NCBI RefSeq assembly: GCF_000615945.1 | Contig: NZ_BAMO01000027.1 | Coordinates: 1 to 64,000, forward strand | Length of the DNA stretch: 64,000 nt | From: Caldalkalibacillus mannanilyticus JCM 10596 | GTDB lineage: Bacteria; Bacillota; Bacilli; Caldalkalibacillales; JCM-10596 | Direction: 5' to 3' | Shown here: positions 26,060 to 34,630 of the stretch, one piece after another | Position numbering within the stretch: the first letter of the stretch is position 1 | Layout: every line of letters starts with the position of its first letter | The notes under the pieces: generated by a model | Databases searched by the model: none | What the model was told of the DNA's origin: nothing | What the model saw: the letters and a program-made list of their open reading frames with translations, nothing else | Program-made: the position numbers and the translations under genes

Positions 26060-27280
26060 TTAAAATAACATCATAACAATAGCCCCATTTAATAGGTTAG
26101 CTAAAGTAGCTGCAATAAGTGCCTTGATTGCTAATTGTTGTACTTCTAACTTTCTTTCAGGCACCATTCTTGAGAGCATCCCGACTATACTACCAACGGC
26201 TCCAAAATTGGCAAAACCACTTAATGCAAAAGTTAAAATTGCGATAGAGCGTTCTGAAAAATTCTCAATTCCTAATGAAAGGTTTGCGAAAGCGACAAAT
26301 TCATTTAACAAGAACTTTTGAGCTAATAAATTTCCTGCCATTACAGCTTCATCCCATGGTATACCAATAACGAAAGCAATAGGTGCAAAAAGATATCCAA
26401 ATATCAATTCTAAAGAAAGGTTTTCCAGTCCAATAAGTGATCCACCAAAACCAATTACTCCGTTCAACAATGCAATGAGACCGATAAACATTATTAACAT
26501 TAGACCTACGTTTACGGCATAATGTAAACCTTCTTTAGAGTTCTCAAATATGACATCAATTATATTCGTCTTCTCTTCACTATTACTTGTTTTATCAGAA
26601 ATTTTCCATTCGTTGTCATTGATTTTTTCAGTTTCTGGTATCACTAATTTGGCTATCATTAAACCGGCTGGAGCAGACATTACTGCTGCTGATATAAGAT
26701 ATTCAATAGGTATTCCCATTGCTGCAAGTCCCATCAGAACGGCACCTGAAACAGAAGCGAGTCCTCCTACCATAACAGAGAATATCTGGGATCTAGACAT
26801 GTGGGCAATATAAGGTTTCACAATTAAAGGAGCTTGGGTATTACCAACAAAAATATTAGCAGCCGCTGCTATCGATTCTGAATAAGAAGTCTGCATCACT
26901 TTAGAAATAAAACCACCAATAATCTTAACCATATATTGCATGATTCCAAAGTAATATAACAATGCAATGAGTACTGTTAAAAAGATGATCATACCAAGGA
27001 CGTTTACGGCAAAAACCGATAATCCATCACGGTCCGCTAATGGTCCGAATACAAATGATAAACCTGCATGTCCAAAGTTGATTAGATTAGTAATTCCCTG
27101 AGATACAAATTGAATGGCTTGTAGTCCTTTGTCCCATTGAAGAACAAGAAATCCAAACACAACTTGTAGAAAGAATCCAATCGATACAGTTCTTACGTTA
27201 ATCAATCTCTTATTCTCTGACATCAAGATCGATATGATAATAATCAAGCTACATCCAAACATCCCCCAAATAATATTCAT
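26060..27280 (-). CDS. nupC: Concentrative nucleoside transporter (NupC/CNT)
   Basis: 406 residues with about ten hydrophobic segments and the CNT motifs FVGNTQAPLIVKPYI and ALSGFANFGAVGSIVGML. It imports nucleosides by cation or proton symport. GGAGGG precedes the start. It is downstream of a purine nucleoside phosphorylase gene (gap 113 bp), so import and phosphorolysis of purine nucleosides are coupled. It shares the upstream promoter with LmrA-type operators. Confidence 0.92.
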   Translation of the reverse strand: MNIIWGMFGCSLIIIISILMSENKRLINVRTVSIGFFLQVVFGFLVLQWDKGLQAIQFVSQGITNLINFGHAGLSFVFGPLADRDGLSVFAVNVLGMIIFLTVLIALLYYFGIMQYMVKIIGGFISKVMQTSYSESIAAAANIFVGNTQAPLIVKPYIAHMSRSQIFSVMVGGLASVSGAVLMGLAAMGIPIEYLISAAVMSAPAGLMIAKLVIPETEKINDNEWKISDKTSNSEEKTNIIDVIFENSKEGLHYAVNVGLMLIMFIGLIALLNGVIGFGGSLIGLENLSLELIFGYLFAPIAFVIGIPWDEAVMAGNLLAQKFLLNEFVAFANLSLGIENFSERSIAILTFALSGFANFGAVGSIVGMLSRMVPERKLEVQQLAIKALIAATLANLLNGAIVMMLF

Positions 27281-27393
27281 GACTCAGCCCTCCATTAATT
27301 GAATATTAGGAAAATTAGGCTATAATTAAGGCTTATTTCTAGTAGTTATTAGAACATAACTTTTCGAAATAACCTCAATCAGCCTGTATTTAC

Positions 27394-28211
27394 CTATATT
27401 TCTTTAATAATTTGTTTAATTAATTTAACAAATTTATCCTTAGCTTTTCCAGCAACCTCGATTACTTCATCGTGACTTAAAGGCTGTTCTAAAATACCAC
27501 AAGCCATATTTGTCAGGCACGATATACCTAATACCTTTAATCCTGCATGAACGGCTGTAATAGCTTCAGGTACAGTAGACATTCCAATCGCATCTCCTCC
27601 TAAAGTGCGTATCATCCGAATTTCCGCTGGAGTTTCATATACAGGTCCACTCCACCATCCATATACCCCTTGCTGAAGATGTATATTTTGCTCTACTGCA
27701 ACCCGTAAGGCTACATTTCTTAAATCTTTATTGTATACACAGGAAACATCGGGAAAGCGTGGACCTAACTCTTCATTATTTGGACCTATTAAAGGATTTA
27801 TCCCGACTAAATTAATGTGATCTGTAATTAACATCAATTCGCCAGGCTGAAAATCCATATTTACAGCACCGCATGCATTGGTAATGATTAATTTATCGAC
27901 TCCCAAAGACTTCATAACACGAACCGGAAAGGTTACTTCATCTAAGGAGTAGCTTCATAAAAATGAAATCGTCCTTTCATAGCTACAACGACTTTTCCTT
28001 TTAATTTTCCAATCACTAGTTCATTTGCATGGCCCACCGCTTCCGATTTGGAGAAATACGGAATTTCTTTGTACGGGATTGATACAGAATCCTCTATTTC
28101 ATCTGCCAGTCCTCCTAAACCTGAGCCCAAAATCAAACCTATTTCAGGTAGATAATCCGTTTTTTCCTTAATAAAGTCTCTAGCACAGTTAATTTCGCTT
28201 GTTAAGTGCAT
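27394..28211 (-). pseudogene. Purine nucleoside phosphorylase (trimeric, type II), frameshifted
   Basis: Phosphorolysis of purine nucleosides to base and ribose-1-phosphate. Family motifs are present: LILGSGLGGLADE, GKLKGKVVVAMKGRFHFYE, the central ITNACGAVN and the substrate-binding GPVYETPAEIRM...GMSTVPEAI. The frame breaks near 27953: GAAGCTACTCC (minus strand) should read GAAGGCTACTCC, giving [22 protein letters not shown]. One missing G accounts for it; the repaired protein is about 272 residues, normal. ATG 28211 follows GGAGGG. Two AGAC(C/T)GGTCT boxes lie in its promoter. Confidence 0.87.
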
Positions 28212-28236
28212 AATCAACCCTCCATTAATTTATAGT

Positions 28237-28291
28237 AGACCGGTCTGCATAATTTGAGTGTTATAGTAGACTGGTCTAAACGTTTTGTAAA
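28237..28291 (-). promoter_or_regulatory. Nucleoside operon promoter with two LmrA/YxaF-type boxes
   Basis: Minus-strand -35 TTTACA (28291-28286) and -10 TACTAT (28268-28263), 17-bp spacer. Box 1 AGACTGGTCT (28268-28277) lies between them; box 2 AGACCGGTCT (28237-28246), a perfect palindrome, is downstream of the start. Both resemble the B. subtilis LmrA/YxaF box core. Confidence 0.78.
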
Positions 28292-28316
28292 ACCAGCCTT
28301 AGGTAATGATCGATAT

Positions 28317-28888
28317 TTACGCATTATTTATTTTTAGTAATAGTGGAACAAAATTTGAAACCTTCCTTAAAGGATCAGCATTTTTTTGAGTTAAACAAAT
28401 CACTAATGAACCTTGTATGATGGCATTGAGTGCCATTGCCAGGTCATAAGCTATTTTTTCTTCATAACCATTGTTTAATAGCTTATCTGCAATCACTTGA
28501 TGCAAGAGTCAAAAACCTTTTTACAAGCTTCTCTTAAATTATCACTAATATCTGATGTTTCAAGTACGATTGCAGTAATAGGTACCCCTTGAAAGTATTT
28601 GTCCTGCTCGAACCTGTCAGCACTATCCAAGATATAGTTTTGCAATGCCTCTACTGGATCATTGTACAAAGATAATTTTTCACTAATAAATCTCGTGACA
28701 TTTTCTCTAGTCCATTCAATGGCCTCAATCACCAATTGTTCCTTCCCATTAGGAAAATGGTAATAAATTGAACCCCTAGGTGCGCCACTCTTTGCTATGA
28801 TTTCATTTAACCCAGTTCCAAAATACCCTTTCGTCTGAAGTAGCAATGCAGTAACTTTAATCATTTCCTCACGTGAGTTATTCTTCAT
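28317..28888 (-). pseudogene. TetR regulator of the LmrA/YxaF (QdoR) subgroup, frameshifted
   Basis: The N-terminal part reads like B. subtilis LmrA: LLLQTKGYFGTGLNEIIAKSGAPRGSIYYHFPNGKEQL. The C-terminal part, LMxLTQKNADPLRKVSNFVPLLL, is also typical of the subgroup. Near 28505 the frame shifts: GACTCTTGCATCAA should read GACTCTTTGCATCAA, giving KKVFDSLHQVIADKLL, so one T is missing in a T-run. Repaired length about 190. Known members respond to flavonoids; here the neighbours are nucleoside genes, so the effector is uncertain. A further box in its own promoter (28921-28930) suggests autoregulation. Confidence 0.87.
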
Positions 28889-28920
28889 AATAAATCTCCT
28901 AGCTCATATAAAAAATATTA

Positions 28921-28930
28921 ATACCGGTCT
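28921..28930. promoter_or_regulatory. LmrA-type box upstream of its regulator gene
   Basis: ATACCGGTCT differs at one position from AGACCGGTCT found at 28237-28246. It lies about 33 bp upstream of the TetR start codon. Confidence 0.6.
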
Positions 28931-29018
28931 ACATAAATAGTATTACTTTTTTTATAATATGTAAAGCGTTTTCAAAAGTTTTTTTTTTAGAGGATCAGGT
29001 AAGGACAACGACGATAAA

Positions 29019-29041
29019 GAGCTGCTCCAATGAACAGCTCG
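29019..29041 (-). terminator. Terminator-like hairpin
   Basis: GAGCTG (29019-29024) and CAGCTC (29035-29040) form a stem; on the minus strand it is followed by TTT. It probably ends the oxidoreductase transcript. Confidence 0.5.
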
Positions 29042-29082
29042 AATGAATTCTTGAAGTAATTTATTGAGTTTGGCGCTTACCA

Positions 29083-29978
29083 TCACGATACAGTAATGAC
29101 GACATTGCCTTTTTTGTGTCCCTTCTCAACGTATTCGTGCGCTTCGGGAATTTGTTCAAATGCATAGCGTCTATCAATGATAGGCTTTAGTTTTCCCGCC
29201 TCTATCAGGTCTTTGAGGAAAACTAGGTCGCCTAGCTTCTCTGGTGTTGATAGTTTCATCACGGAAGCAAAGAATCCCATCTTTTTCAACAGTTTTTTTC
29301 GATCTGAAGGCAACATCTTGCCTACTGCGTCAAGAATGACATCATAGGTTTCGCCGCTCTTGGTGAAGTCCTCTTGAGTGTAATCAATGACTTTGTCAGC
29401 TCCCAGAGACTTTACCATATCAAGGTTGACGGTACTGCATACGCCGGTTACTTCTGCCCCGAAGTGCTTTGCCAGCTGTACTGCATAAGTGCCAACACTG
29501 CCAGAAGCCCCATAGATCATGACTTTATCTCCGGGCTGAACATTTCCCTTTCTAAGTAGACGTAATGCAGTACCTCCCCCAATGGGAATGGCAGCGGCCT
29601 CCTCGTAGCTCATATGTACTGGTTTTAATGCCATTACCGCGTCTTCAGGCAGGCATTTGTATTCAGCATAAGCACCAAAACCAAGCCCGCATGAGGCAAA
29701 AACTTGGTCACTTTTCTTGAATCGTGTTACCGATTTGCCGACTTCTTCGATTTCTCCAGCCAGCTCAAATCCAAGTATATTTACTTTCCGGGGTCTTATG
29801 AGCCATTGAAAAACCTTGCTAAAAATGGCTCAGGCTTTCTCATGCGCCAATCTCCAGCTGTTACAGTAGTAGCATGGATTCTTATCAGGACTTCATTATC
29901 CCTGGGAGTCGGCTTTGCCAGTTCTGTGATCCGAAGTACATCCGGTGGCCCGTATTTGGTGTATACGACTGCTTTCAT
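29083..29978 (-). pseudogene. NAD(P)-dependent alcohol dehydrogenase / quinone oxidoreductase (MDR family), frameshifted
   Basis: Starts [20 protein letters not shown], a typical zinc-independent MDR N-terminus, and contains the nucleotide-binding motif [27 protein letters not shown] and [15 protein letters not shown] at the end. The frame breaks near 29803: AATGGCTCATAAGA (minus strand) should read AATGGCCTCATAAGA, giving [26 protein letters not shown]. One missing C restores a protein of about 298 residues. AGGAGGAATTAACGT precedes the start. It reduces quinones or enones in related proteins; substrate here unknown. Confidence 0.88.
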
Positions 29979-30183
29979 ACGTTAATTCCTCCTGTATTGT
30001 TGCTCCGAATCTTTTTCTCTTTCATACTATATTCTATTGTATAGAAGTGTCAATTTTCTGATTATTTTCATATGACAAAATCAGTATACTGTGGTAAATT
30101 AGTGGGGAATGAAACGGCACCGCATAATACCTTTGACCTGCAACAATGTATACTTGCAAATAATTTTTAAAGGAATGAGTAGC

Positions 30184-30546
30184 GTGAAAAAAATGAGTTT
30201 GTTTCTTATATGTATGGGTATGGTTCTTTTGATTTCAGCCTGCTCTGCTGAAAAAGGTACAGAAGAAAATGAGTTATCAGATTATAGACCGATGATTTAC
30301 GTCAAAGATAACTTGTATGGTGAAACTGCGGATACGGTGAGCACCTTACCAAATGAAGCAGTTTACATTGGAACCATTGAAAAGGTTGTGTCACAAAACG
30401 CGCCAATGGTGCAAGAAAATTTCACTTCAAATCTTGTACCAGTGGGGAGTGAAATTTACTATAATGAATTAGATCAAAATGTAATTTATGTTAAACGATT
30501 AGATACTACCCAAGAACCATATTCAAAGTATATAGCTATTGAGTAA
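30184..30546 (+). CDS. Small predicted lipoprotein
   Basis: About 120 residues from GTG 30184, preferred because AAAGGA at 30169-30174 is too close to the ATG at 30175. A hydrophobic signal ends with LISAC (Cys20), so it is a lipid-anchored surface protein. The mature part contains EAVYIGTIEKVVSQNAPMVQENFTSNLVPVGSEIYY and YVKRL, and recalls Bacillus lipoproteins with short beta-strand repeats; no function is known. A terminator follows. Confidence 0.75.
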   Translation: MKKMSLFLICMGMVLLISACSAEKGTEENELSDYRPMIYVKDNLYGETADTVSTLPNEAVYIGTIEKVVSQNAPMVQENFTSNLVPVGSEIYYNELDQNVIYVKRLDTTQEPYSKYIAIE

Positions 30547-30561
30547 ACATAACCATATTAT

Positions 30562-30602
30562 AGAGGGCTGTTGCGTTAAGTTATTCGTTAACAGCTCTTT
30601 TT
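30562..30602 (+). terminator. Intrinsic terminator
   Basis: GAGGGCTGTT pairs with AACAGCTC, followed by TTTTT. Confidence 0.8.
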
Positions 30603-30659
30603 GTTGTAAAATATTAAAAGGTAACGTTAGATGTCGAATATAAAATGAGGTAGTAAAAA

Positions 30660-31571
30660 ATGATGAAATCTAAACCTATTTACGTGGAAACGCTGATAAA
30701 AAGTGATATCGAAAAAGTATGGGAATATACCCAAAATCCAGACATACATGAACAATGGGATTTGCGTTTTTCCAATATTAAGTATTTGCTTAAGGAAAAC
30801 GAGAATGATCCACAAAGGTTTTTATATACAACAAATATTGGTTTTGGAATGAGTCTGGCTGGTAAAGGTGAAAGTAAAAAGACAATATCCAAGGATGATG
30901 AGCGGATGTCTTCATTAAAGTTTTGGACTGATCATCCGTTATCACTTATTAAAGAGGGGAGTGGATATTGGAAATATGTTATTACGGATAGTGGAGTTAC
31001 ATTCTTGACTCAGTATGACTACGAAACACGTTTTGGTTTTGTTGGAAAGCTGGTTGATAAACTTTTTAGACCACTTATGGGTTGGGCAACTGCTTGGAGT
31101 TTTGATTGCTTACGACTATGGATAGAAAAAGAAATCCCTCCATCCATCTCTTTTATAAGAAGTATATTGCATTATGTGGTCAGCTTTGTTTTAGCCTTTA
31201 TCTGGATTTATCAAGGATTAGTTCCCAAGATTCTTTATCAAGAAGCTGGGGAGTTGGCATTATTAAAAGGAACGGGATGGTTTCAAGGTCAAGAGGAGGT
31301 TTTTTTATATACTTTAGGGGCGATTCAGATCGTTTTTGGGTTGCTTTTCCTTTGTTTTAGCAGAAAAAAATGGCTACATATAATAAACATCCTGGCTTTA
31401 GTTATTTTAGGCTTTGGTGCTTTGATGAGCCAAGGGGACGTTTTTTTCGCTCCATTTAATCCAACTACACTAACAGTTGCTATGATTGGCTATTCCGTTA
31501 TGGCTATGTTAAATATTCGCGATTTACCCAACGCTGCAAACTGTAAGAGAAAACGATCTGGTAGAAGGTGA
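30660..31571 (+). CDS. SRPBCC domain fused to DoxX-like membrane domain
   Basis: 303 residues. Residues about 5-150 form an SRPBCC ligand-binding fold (IYVETLIKSDIEKVWEYTQNPDIHEQWDLRF). Residues about 165-295 hold four hydrophobic segments and resemble DoxX-like proteins (FIWIYQGLVPKILY). The fusion of a lipid-binding domain to a DoxX-like membrane domain is found in Bacilli, often followed by a DUF4166 gene as here. The role may be lipid or quinone related, which is inference. Confidence 0.8.
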   Translation: MMKSKPIYVETLIKSDIEKVWEYTQNPDIHEQWDLRFSNIKYLLKENENDPQRFLYTTNIGFGMSLAGKGESKKTISKDDERMSSLKFWTDHPLSLIKEGSGYWKYVITDSGVTFLTQYDYETRFGFVGKLVDKLFRPLMGWATAWSFDCLRLWIEKEIPPSISFIRSILHYVVSFVLAFIWIYQGLVPKILYQEAGELALLKGTGWFQGQEEVFLYTLGAIQIVFGLLFLCFSRKKWLHIINILALVILGFGALMSQGDVFFAPFNPTTLTVAMIGYSVMAMLNIRDLPNAANCKRKRSGRR

Positions 31572-31576
31572 ACACA

Positions 31577-32302
31577 ATGCGATCAATATACGAACAAGCC
31601 TTAGGAGCAGAGTATAAGCAACTCCATCCTCAATTACAGAAAAAATTTGGACTAACTAGTGAAGCGAAAACAGCAAGTATTTGTAAAGGAGTAATGGAGG
31701 AAATATGGGGCGGTAGGGCTTATATGTACCCTTTTCTACAGCTTGGTACTTTAAAACACATTACCTTTCCCGAAAGAGGGAGAAACATCCCATTCACCCT
31801 GGAAAACTACGCCTATCAAAACTCTTTCGGTCAGGAGTGCGTGGCTTGGATACGGAAGTTTCATTTTGATAAAGTAAGACATTTTGATGCGACTATGTAT
31901 TATTGTTCTAAAAGGAAAGGAATAGTAGATTGTTTAGGAATTGATCAGGATTTAATTACAGATATAGATATCTCTGTGTTACATAACGGTGGAATTAGAC
32001 TACTATCAGGTCCACTAGTTTATTATAAAAAAGGAGTGGAAATACCAGTTCCAAAGTTTATTTCTGGAACTGCTGAAGCTCAGGAATGGTTTGACGAAAA
32101 GAAAAAGAAGTTTCATATTAATGTAGAAGTGAAAAACAAATATTTTGGAACAATATTTGGGTATAAAGGAACCTTTACGATAGATTATTTTGTGCGTAAT
32201 GGTGATATACCTGAGTATGTGAAGCCAAGACGCGAAAGCATCGTAAATAAAAGTTTAAGTATAGATAATTTAGGAATTGATTCCATTAAAACCCTGAGTT
32301 AA
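31577..32302 (+). CDS. DUF4166 domain protein
   Basis: 241 residues. The segment SIYEQALGAEYKQLHPQLQKKFGL and the repeated GTIFGYKGTFTIDY are typical of DUF4166, an uncharacterised family. No membrane segment. ATG 31577 follows AGAAGGTG; the upstream gene stops at 31571, so the two are tightly linked and probably cotranscribed and coupled. Function unknown. Confidence 0.8.
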   Translation: MRSIYEQALGAEYKQLHPQLQKKFGLTSEAKTASICKGVMEEIWGGRAYMYPFLQLGTLKHITFPERGRNIPFTLENYAYQNSFGQECVAWIRKFHFDKVRHFDATMYYCSKRKGIVDCLGIDQDLITDIDISVLHNGGIRLLSGPLVYYKKGVEIPVPKFISGTAEAQEWFDEKKKKFHINVEVKNKYFGTIFGYKGTFTIDYFVRNGDIPEYVKPRRESIVNKSLSIDNLGIDSIKTLS

Positions 32303-32305
32303 AAT
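32277..32305 (+). promoter_or_regulatory. Candidate promoter of the kinase leader
   Basis: -35 TTGATT (32277-32282) and -10 TAAAAT (32300-32305), 17-bp spacer, overlapping the end of the DUF4166 gene. Confidence 0.5.
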
Positions 32306-32338
32306 ATAAATATCTTTTGTATGAAGGGAGTGAGCAGC

Positions 32339-32392
32339 ATGAAACGCTGGACTATTACTATAACTGTAGAATGTAAGGTGGTTCTTAAATGA
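32339..32392 (+). CDS. 17-residue leader ORF
   Basis: ATG 32339 is preceded by AAGGGAGTGA. It encodes MKRWTITITVECKVVLK and stops at 32390. Its Shine-Dalgarno/start region (TGAGCAG) is complementary to CTGCTCA at 32437-32443. The short length, strong ribosome binding site and downstream terminator suggest a regulatory leader peptide for the kinase gene. Confidence 0.5.
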   Translation: MKRWTITITVECKVVLK

Positions 32393-32498
32393 ATATTGTG
32401 GGCAGACGCTAGGTCTGTCACTATTTAGGGATATTACTGCTCATCTTTCCTGTAAAAGAGAAGGTTTATTTGTTCCCCCTTCTAAATAAGGATTAAGT

Positions 32499-32527
32499 AG
32501 ACCGCAGATGTAGCCTGCGGTCTTTTT
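32499..32527 (+). terminator. Intrinsic terminator in the kinase leader
   Basis: AGACCGCAG pairs perfectly with CTGCGGTCT around a 7-nt loop, followed by TTTTT. Placed 45 bp upstream of the kinase start, it can act as an attenuator or as the terminator of the upstream operon. Confidence 0.88.
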
Positions 32528-32571
32528 GCGTGCAAAAAAATATATAAAATTGAAGAGGAGTTGTATGCTTT

Positions 32572-33555
32572 ATGTTGAAGTTGAATGACTTGTTTAATAA
32601 TATAGATCTAGCCGAAATGGTTTTAAAAAATTGGAAATATGATGAAGAATCGATTGAGATGTTTAAGTACTATCGAATATCATCTAACGCCATTTATCCG
32701 TTTAGATGTGATGGTAAGATCCATCTATTACGATTTGCTCCTAAGACCGAGAAATTGAAATCAAATATTTTGGCGGAACTAGACTTTATTTCTTATTTAC
32801 GTGACAACGGCTACGGAGTTTTAGAGGCTGTTGTATCAAGGCATGGTGAAGAGCTTGTAGAGGTGCGGACTCCTTGGGGAGAATACTTTGCATCTGTATT
32901 TAAACGTGTTTCTGGAGTACAGATCAATAATACTGATTTTAGTGATACCATTATCTTCAGTTATGGAAAAGCACTGGGGAGGCTTCATCAATTATCTAGC
33001 AAATACAAACCCATTACATTCAAGAGATGGTCTTATAGTGATGTCTTAGATTGGATTCAGCAAGTATTAATCAATTTTCCGGAAGAGTCAGCAGCATTAA
33101 CGGAAACGAAAATACTAAGAGATTATTTTGCTTCGATTCCTAAGTCACAAACGAATTATGGATTGGTTCATTATGATTTTGAATACGACAATGTATTCTA
33201 TGATGACAAATCCAATTCATGTAATGTAATCGATTTTGACGATGCCATGTATCACTGGTATGCAATGGATATCGAACAAGCGCTGGATAGTTTGCAGGAA
33301 TGTATTCCAGCTGAGCTTTTTAACCATAAGAAAAAATGCTTTTTGGATGGATATCTCACTGAATACGATATCTCAGATGATTTAGAAACTCTATTACCGG
33401 CATGCAGGCGCTTTGCCAAATTATATGGGTATGCTCGAACGCTAAGGTCCATAACGGAGAAATGGGATCATGAACCTGATTGGCTCACAAATTTGAGAGA
33501 GGAATTGTCAAAGAGCTTAGAGGAAGACTCCATTTCTTTTGGTAAGGAACTCTAG
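32572..33555 (+). CDS. Aminoglycoside phosphotransferase-like (APH/choline kinase fold) protein
   Basis: 327 residues. Kinase-fold motifs: catalytic loop VHYDFEYDNVFY (HxDxxxxN type) and VIDFDDAMYHWYAMDI (metal-binding Asp). It resembles the APH-family proteins of Bacilli such as YerI, whose substrates are not established, so antibiotic inactivation is possible but unproven. GAGGAG is about 11 bp from ATG 32572; a short overlapping ORF (ATG 32564) is closer to it and could couple translation. A leader ORF and terminator upstream suggest attenuation control. Confidence 0.85.
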   Translation: MLKLNDLFNNIDLAEMVLKNWKYDEESIEMFKYYRISSNAIYPFRCDGKIHLLRFAPKTEKLKSNILAELDFISYLRDNGYGVLEAVVSRHGEELVEVRTPWGEYFASVFKRVSGVQINNTDFSDTIIFSYGKALGRLHQLSSKYKPITFKRWSYSDVLDWIQQVLINFPEESAALTETKILRDYFASIPKSQTNYGLVHYDFEYDNVFYDDKSNSCNVIDFDDAMYHWYAMDIEQALDSLQECIPAELFNHKKKCFLDGYLTEYDISDDLETLLPACRRFAKLYGYARTLRSITEKWDHEPDWLTNLREELSKSLEEDSISFGKEL

Positions 33556-33566
33556 GGAAATTGATG

Positions 33567-33598
33567 AAAAACGACCCCAGTAAAGGGAGTCGTTTTTC
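33567..33598 (+). terminator. Intrinsic terminator
   Basis: AAAACGACCCC pairs with GGGAGTCGTTTTT. A symmetrical A/T flank lets it serve both directions. Confidence 0.85.
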
Positions 33599-33670
33599 AA
33601 TTTGTGCTTAGATTGTTTTTTACTACCAATGGCTTGAGGCTCCTTCCGCAGATTGCTTCAATCACCGAGT

Positions 33671-34210
33671 TTACAACTTCTTTTCAATTTTTTCGGGAAT
33701 GATAATGGTCGAAATGATCCTGAGTTTTCGATCTTCACTTGGCTCGTTTTTTATCCTTGATTTGATTATTTCATTGATTTCAGTTTGAAGGTCATTTAAT
33801 TCTTGATCAGATAAATATAGATGTGCCATCGCATAAGTAGCTTGGTCGGATTTGTTTTCAATATACTTCAGATAATTCTCATATTCTGCTTGGTTCATCA
33901 TAAGAAAGTTTAGGAAATAAAGTAATTTTTCATCTTTTGAAATATTCTGAAGATCTGTAGCCGTTAATGATACTTTATTTATATTTAAAGCATATACACT
34001 TTCAGTATTTCCCCTGACTCTATGTTCTCTAATTACACACAACACATCTTTTTCCAATAATGTTTGGATATGTCGATATAATGTAGCTTGGGGAACATCT
34101 CCTATTTCCTTGAATAGTTGCATAGAGGTTAATTCATTATATATTGTTAGGGCTCTGATAATCTTCAATCGAACAGGATGGAAGATAATATCAAATATGT
34201 TTTCAGCCAT
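33671..34210 (-). CDS. ArsR-type winged-helix regulator of the ABC cassette
   Basis: 179 residues from ATG 34210 (GAGAGGTGA upstream). N-terminal winged helix HPVRLKIIRALTIYNELTSMQLFKEIGDVPQATLYRHIQTLLEKDVL, then a coiled C-terminal region that may bind effector. It is divergent from the yxlEFG-like cassette, with two near-identical palindromes in the shared intergenic region, so it likely represses both itself and the transporter. Confidence 0.83.
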   Translation of the reverse strand: MAENIFDIIFHPVRLKIIRALTIYNELTSMQLFKEIGDVPQATLYRHIQTLLEKDVLCVIREHRVRGNTESVYALNINKVSLTATDLQNISKDEKLLYFLNFLMMNQAEYENYLKYIENKSDQATYAMAHLYLSDQELNDLQTEINEIIKSRIKNEPSEDRKLRIISTIIIPEKIEKKL

Positions 34211-34267
34211 GCCGTCACCTCTCAATAATATCCAACAGATTAATAATAGTTTCTATAGATAAATAAC

Positions 34268-34285
34268 ATTATCATAAATGATAAT
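34268..34285. promoter_or_regulatory. Operator, perfect palindrome
   Basis: ATTATCATAAATGATAAT, 8-bp arms around AA. It lies near the promoter of the divergent regulator gene. A one-mismatch copy is at 34352-34369. Confidence 0.72.
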
Positions 34286-34330
34286 ATATAGTTTCTGCTA
34301 TTTCAAGTATATATGCGACCCCTTTTTTTA

Positions 34331-34369
34331 TTGACAAATCTTATCAGCAATATTATTATAAATGATAAT
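34331..34369 (+). promoter_or_regulatory. ABC cassette promoter with operator
   Basis: -35 TTGACA (34331-34336) and -10 TATTAT (34354-34359), 17-bp spacer. The operator copy ATTATTATAAATGATAAT (34352-34369) overlaps the -10. Confidence 0.72.
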
Positions 34370-34441
34370 CGTGTTTGATAACCGTATTCGAATGTCATTT
34401 TTGATAATTGGTTTTAAAAATATTAGAGAGGCGTGGGGGTT

Positions 34442-34630
34442 GTGGAATTTAATTTAGGATTACTAGTACCTTTTATTGTAACTCAAGTCATACTTATGAC
34501 TATTGCTCTATTTGATTTGTTTAAAAATAATCCAAATAAGGATTCAAAATGGGTATGGGTATTTACTATTGTTGTGATTAACATAGTTGGTCCTGTTCTC
34601 TACTTTATTATAGGAAGGAGAAACAACTAA
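34442..34630 (+). CDS. Small two-TM PLDc_N membrane protein (YxlE-like)
   Basis: About 62 residues from GTG 34442, spaced well from GAGAGG (the GTG at 34433 abuts it). Two hydrophobic helices with FDLFKNNPNKDSKWVWVFTIVVINIVGPVLYFIIGR match the PLDc_N domain. In B. subtilis, yxlE precedes yxlF and yxlG in the same arrangement. It is thought to accompany the transporter; mechanism unknown. Its stop codon overlaps the next start. Confidence 0.8.
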   Translation: MEFNLGLLVPFIVTQVILMTIALFDLFKNNPNKDSKWVWVFTIVVINIVGPVLYFIIGRRNN

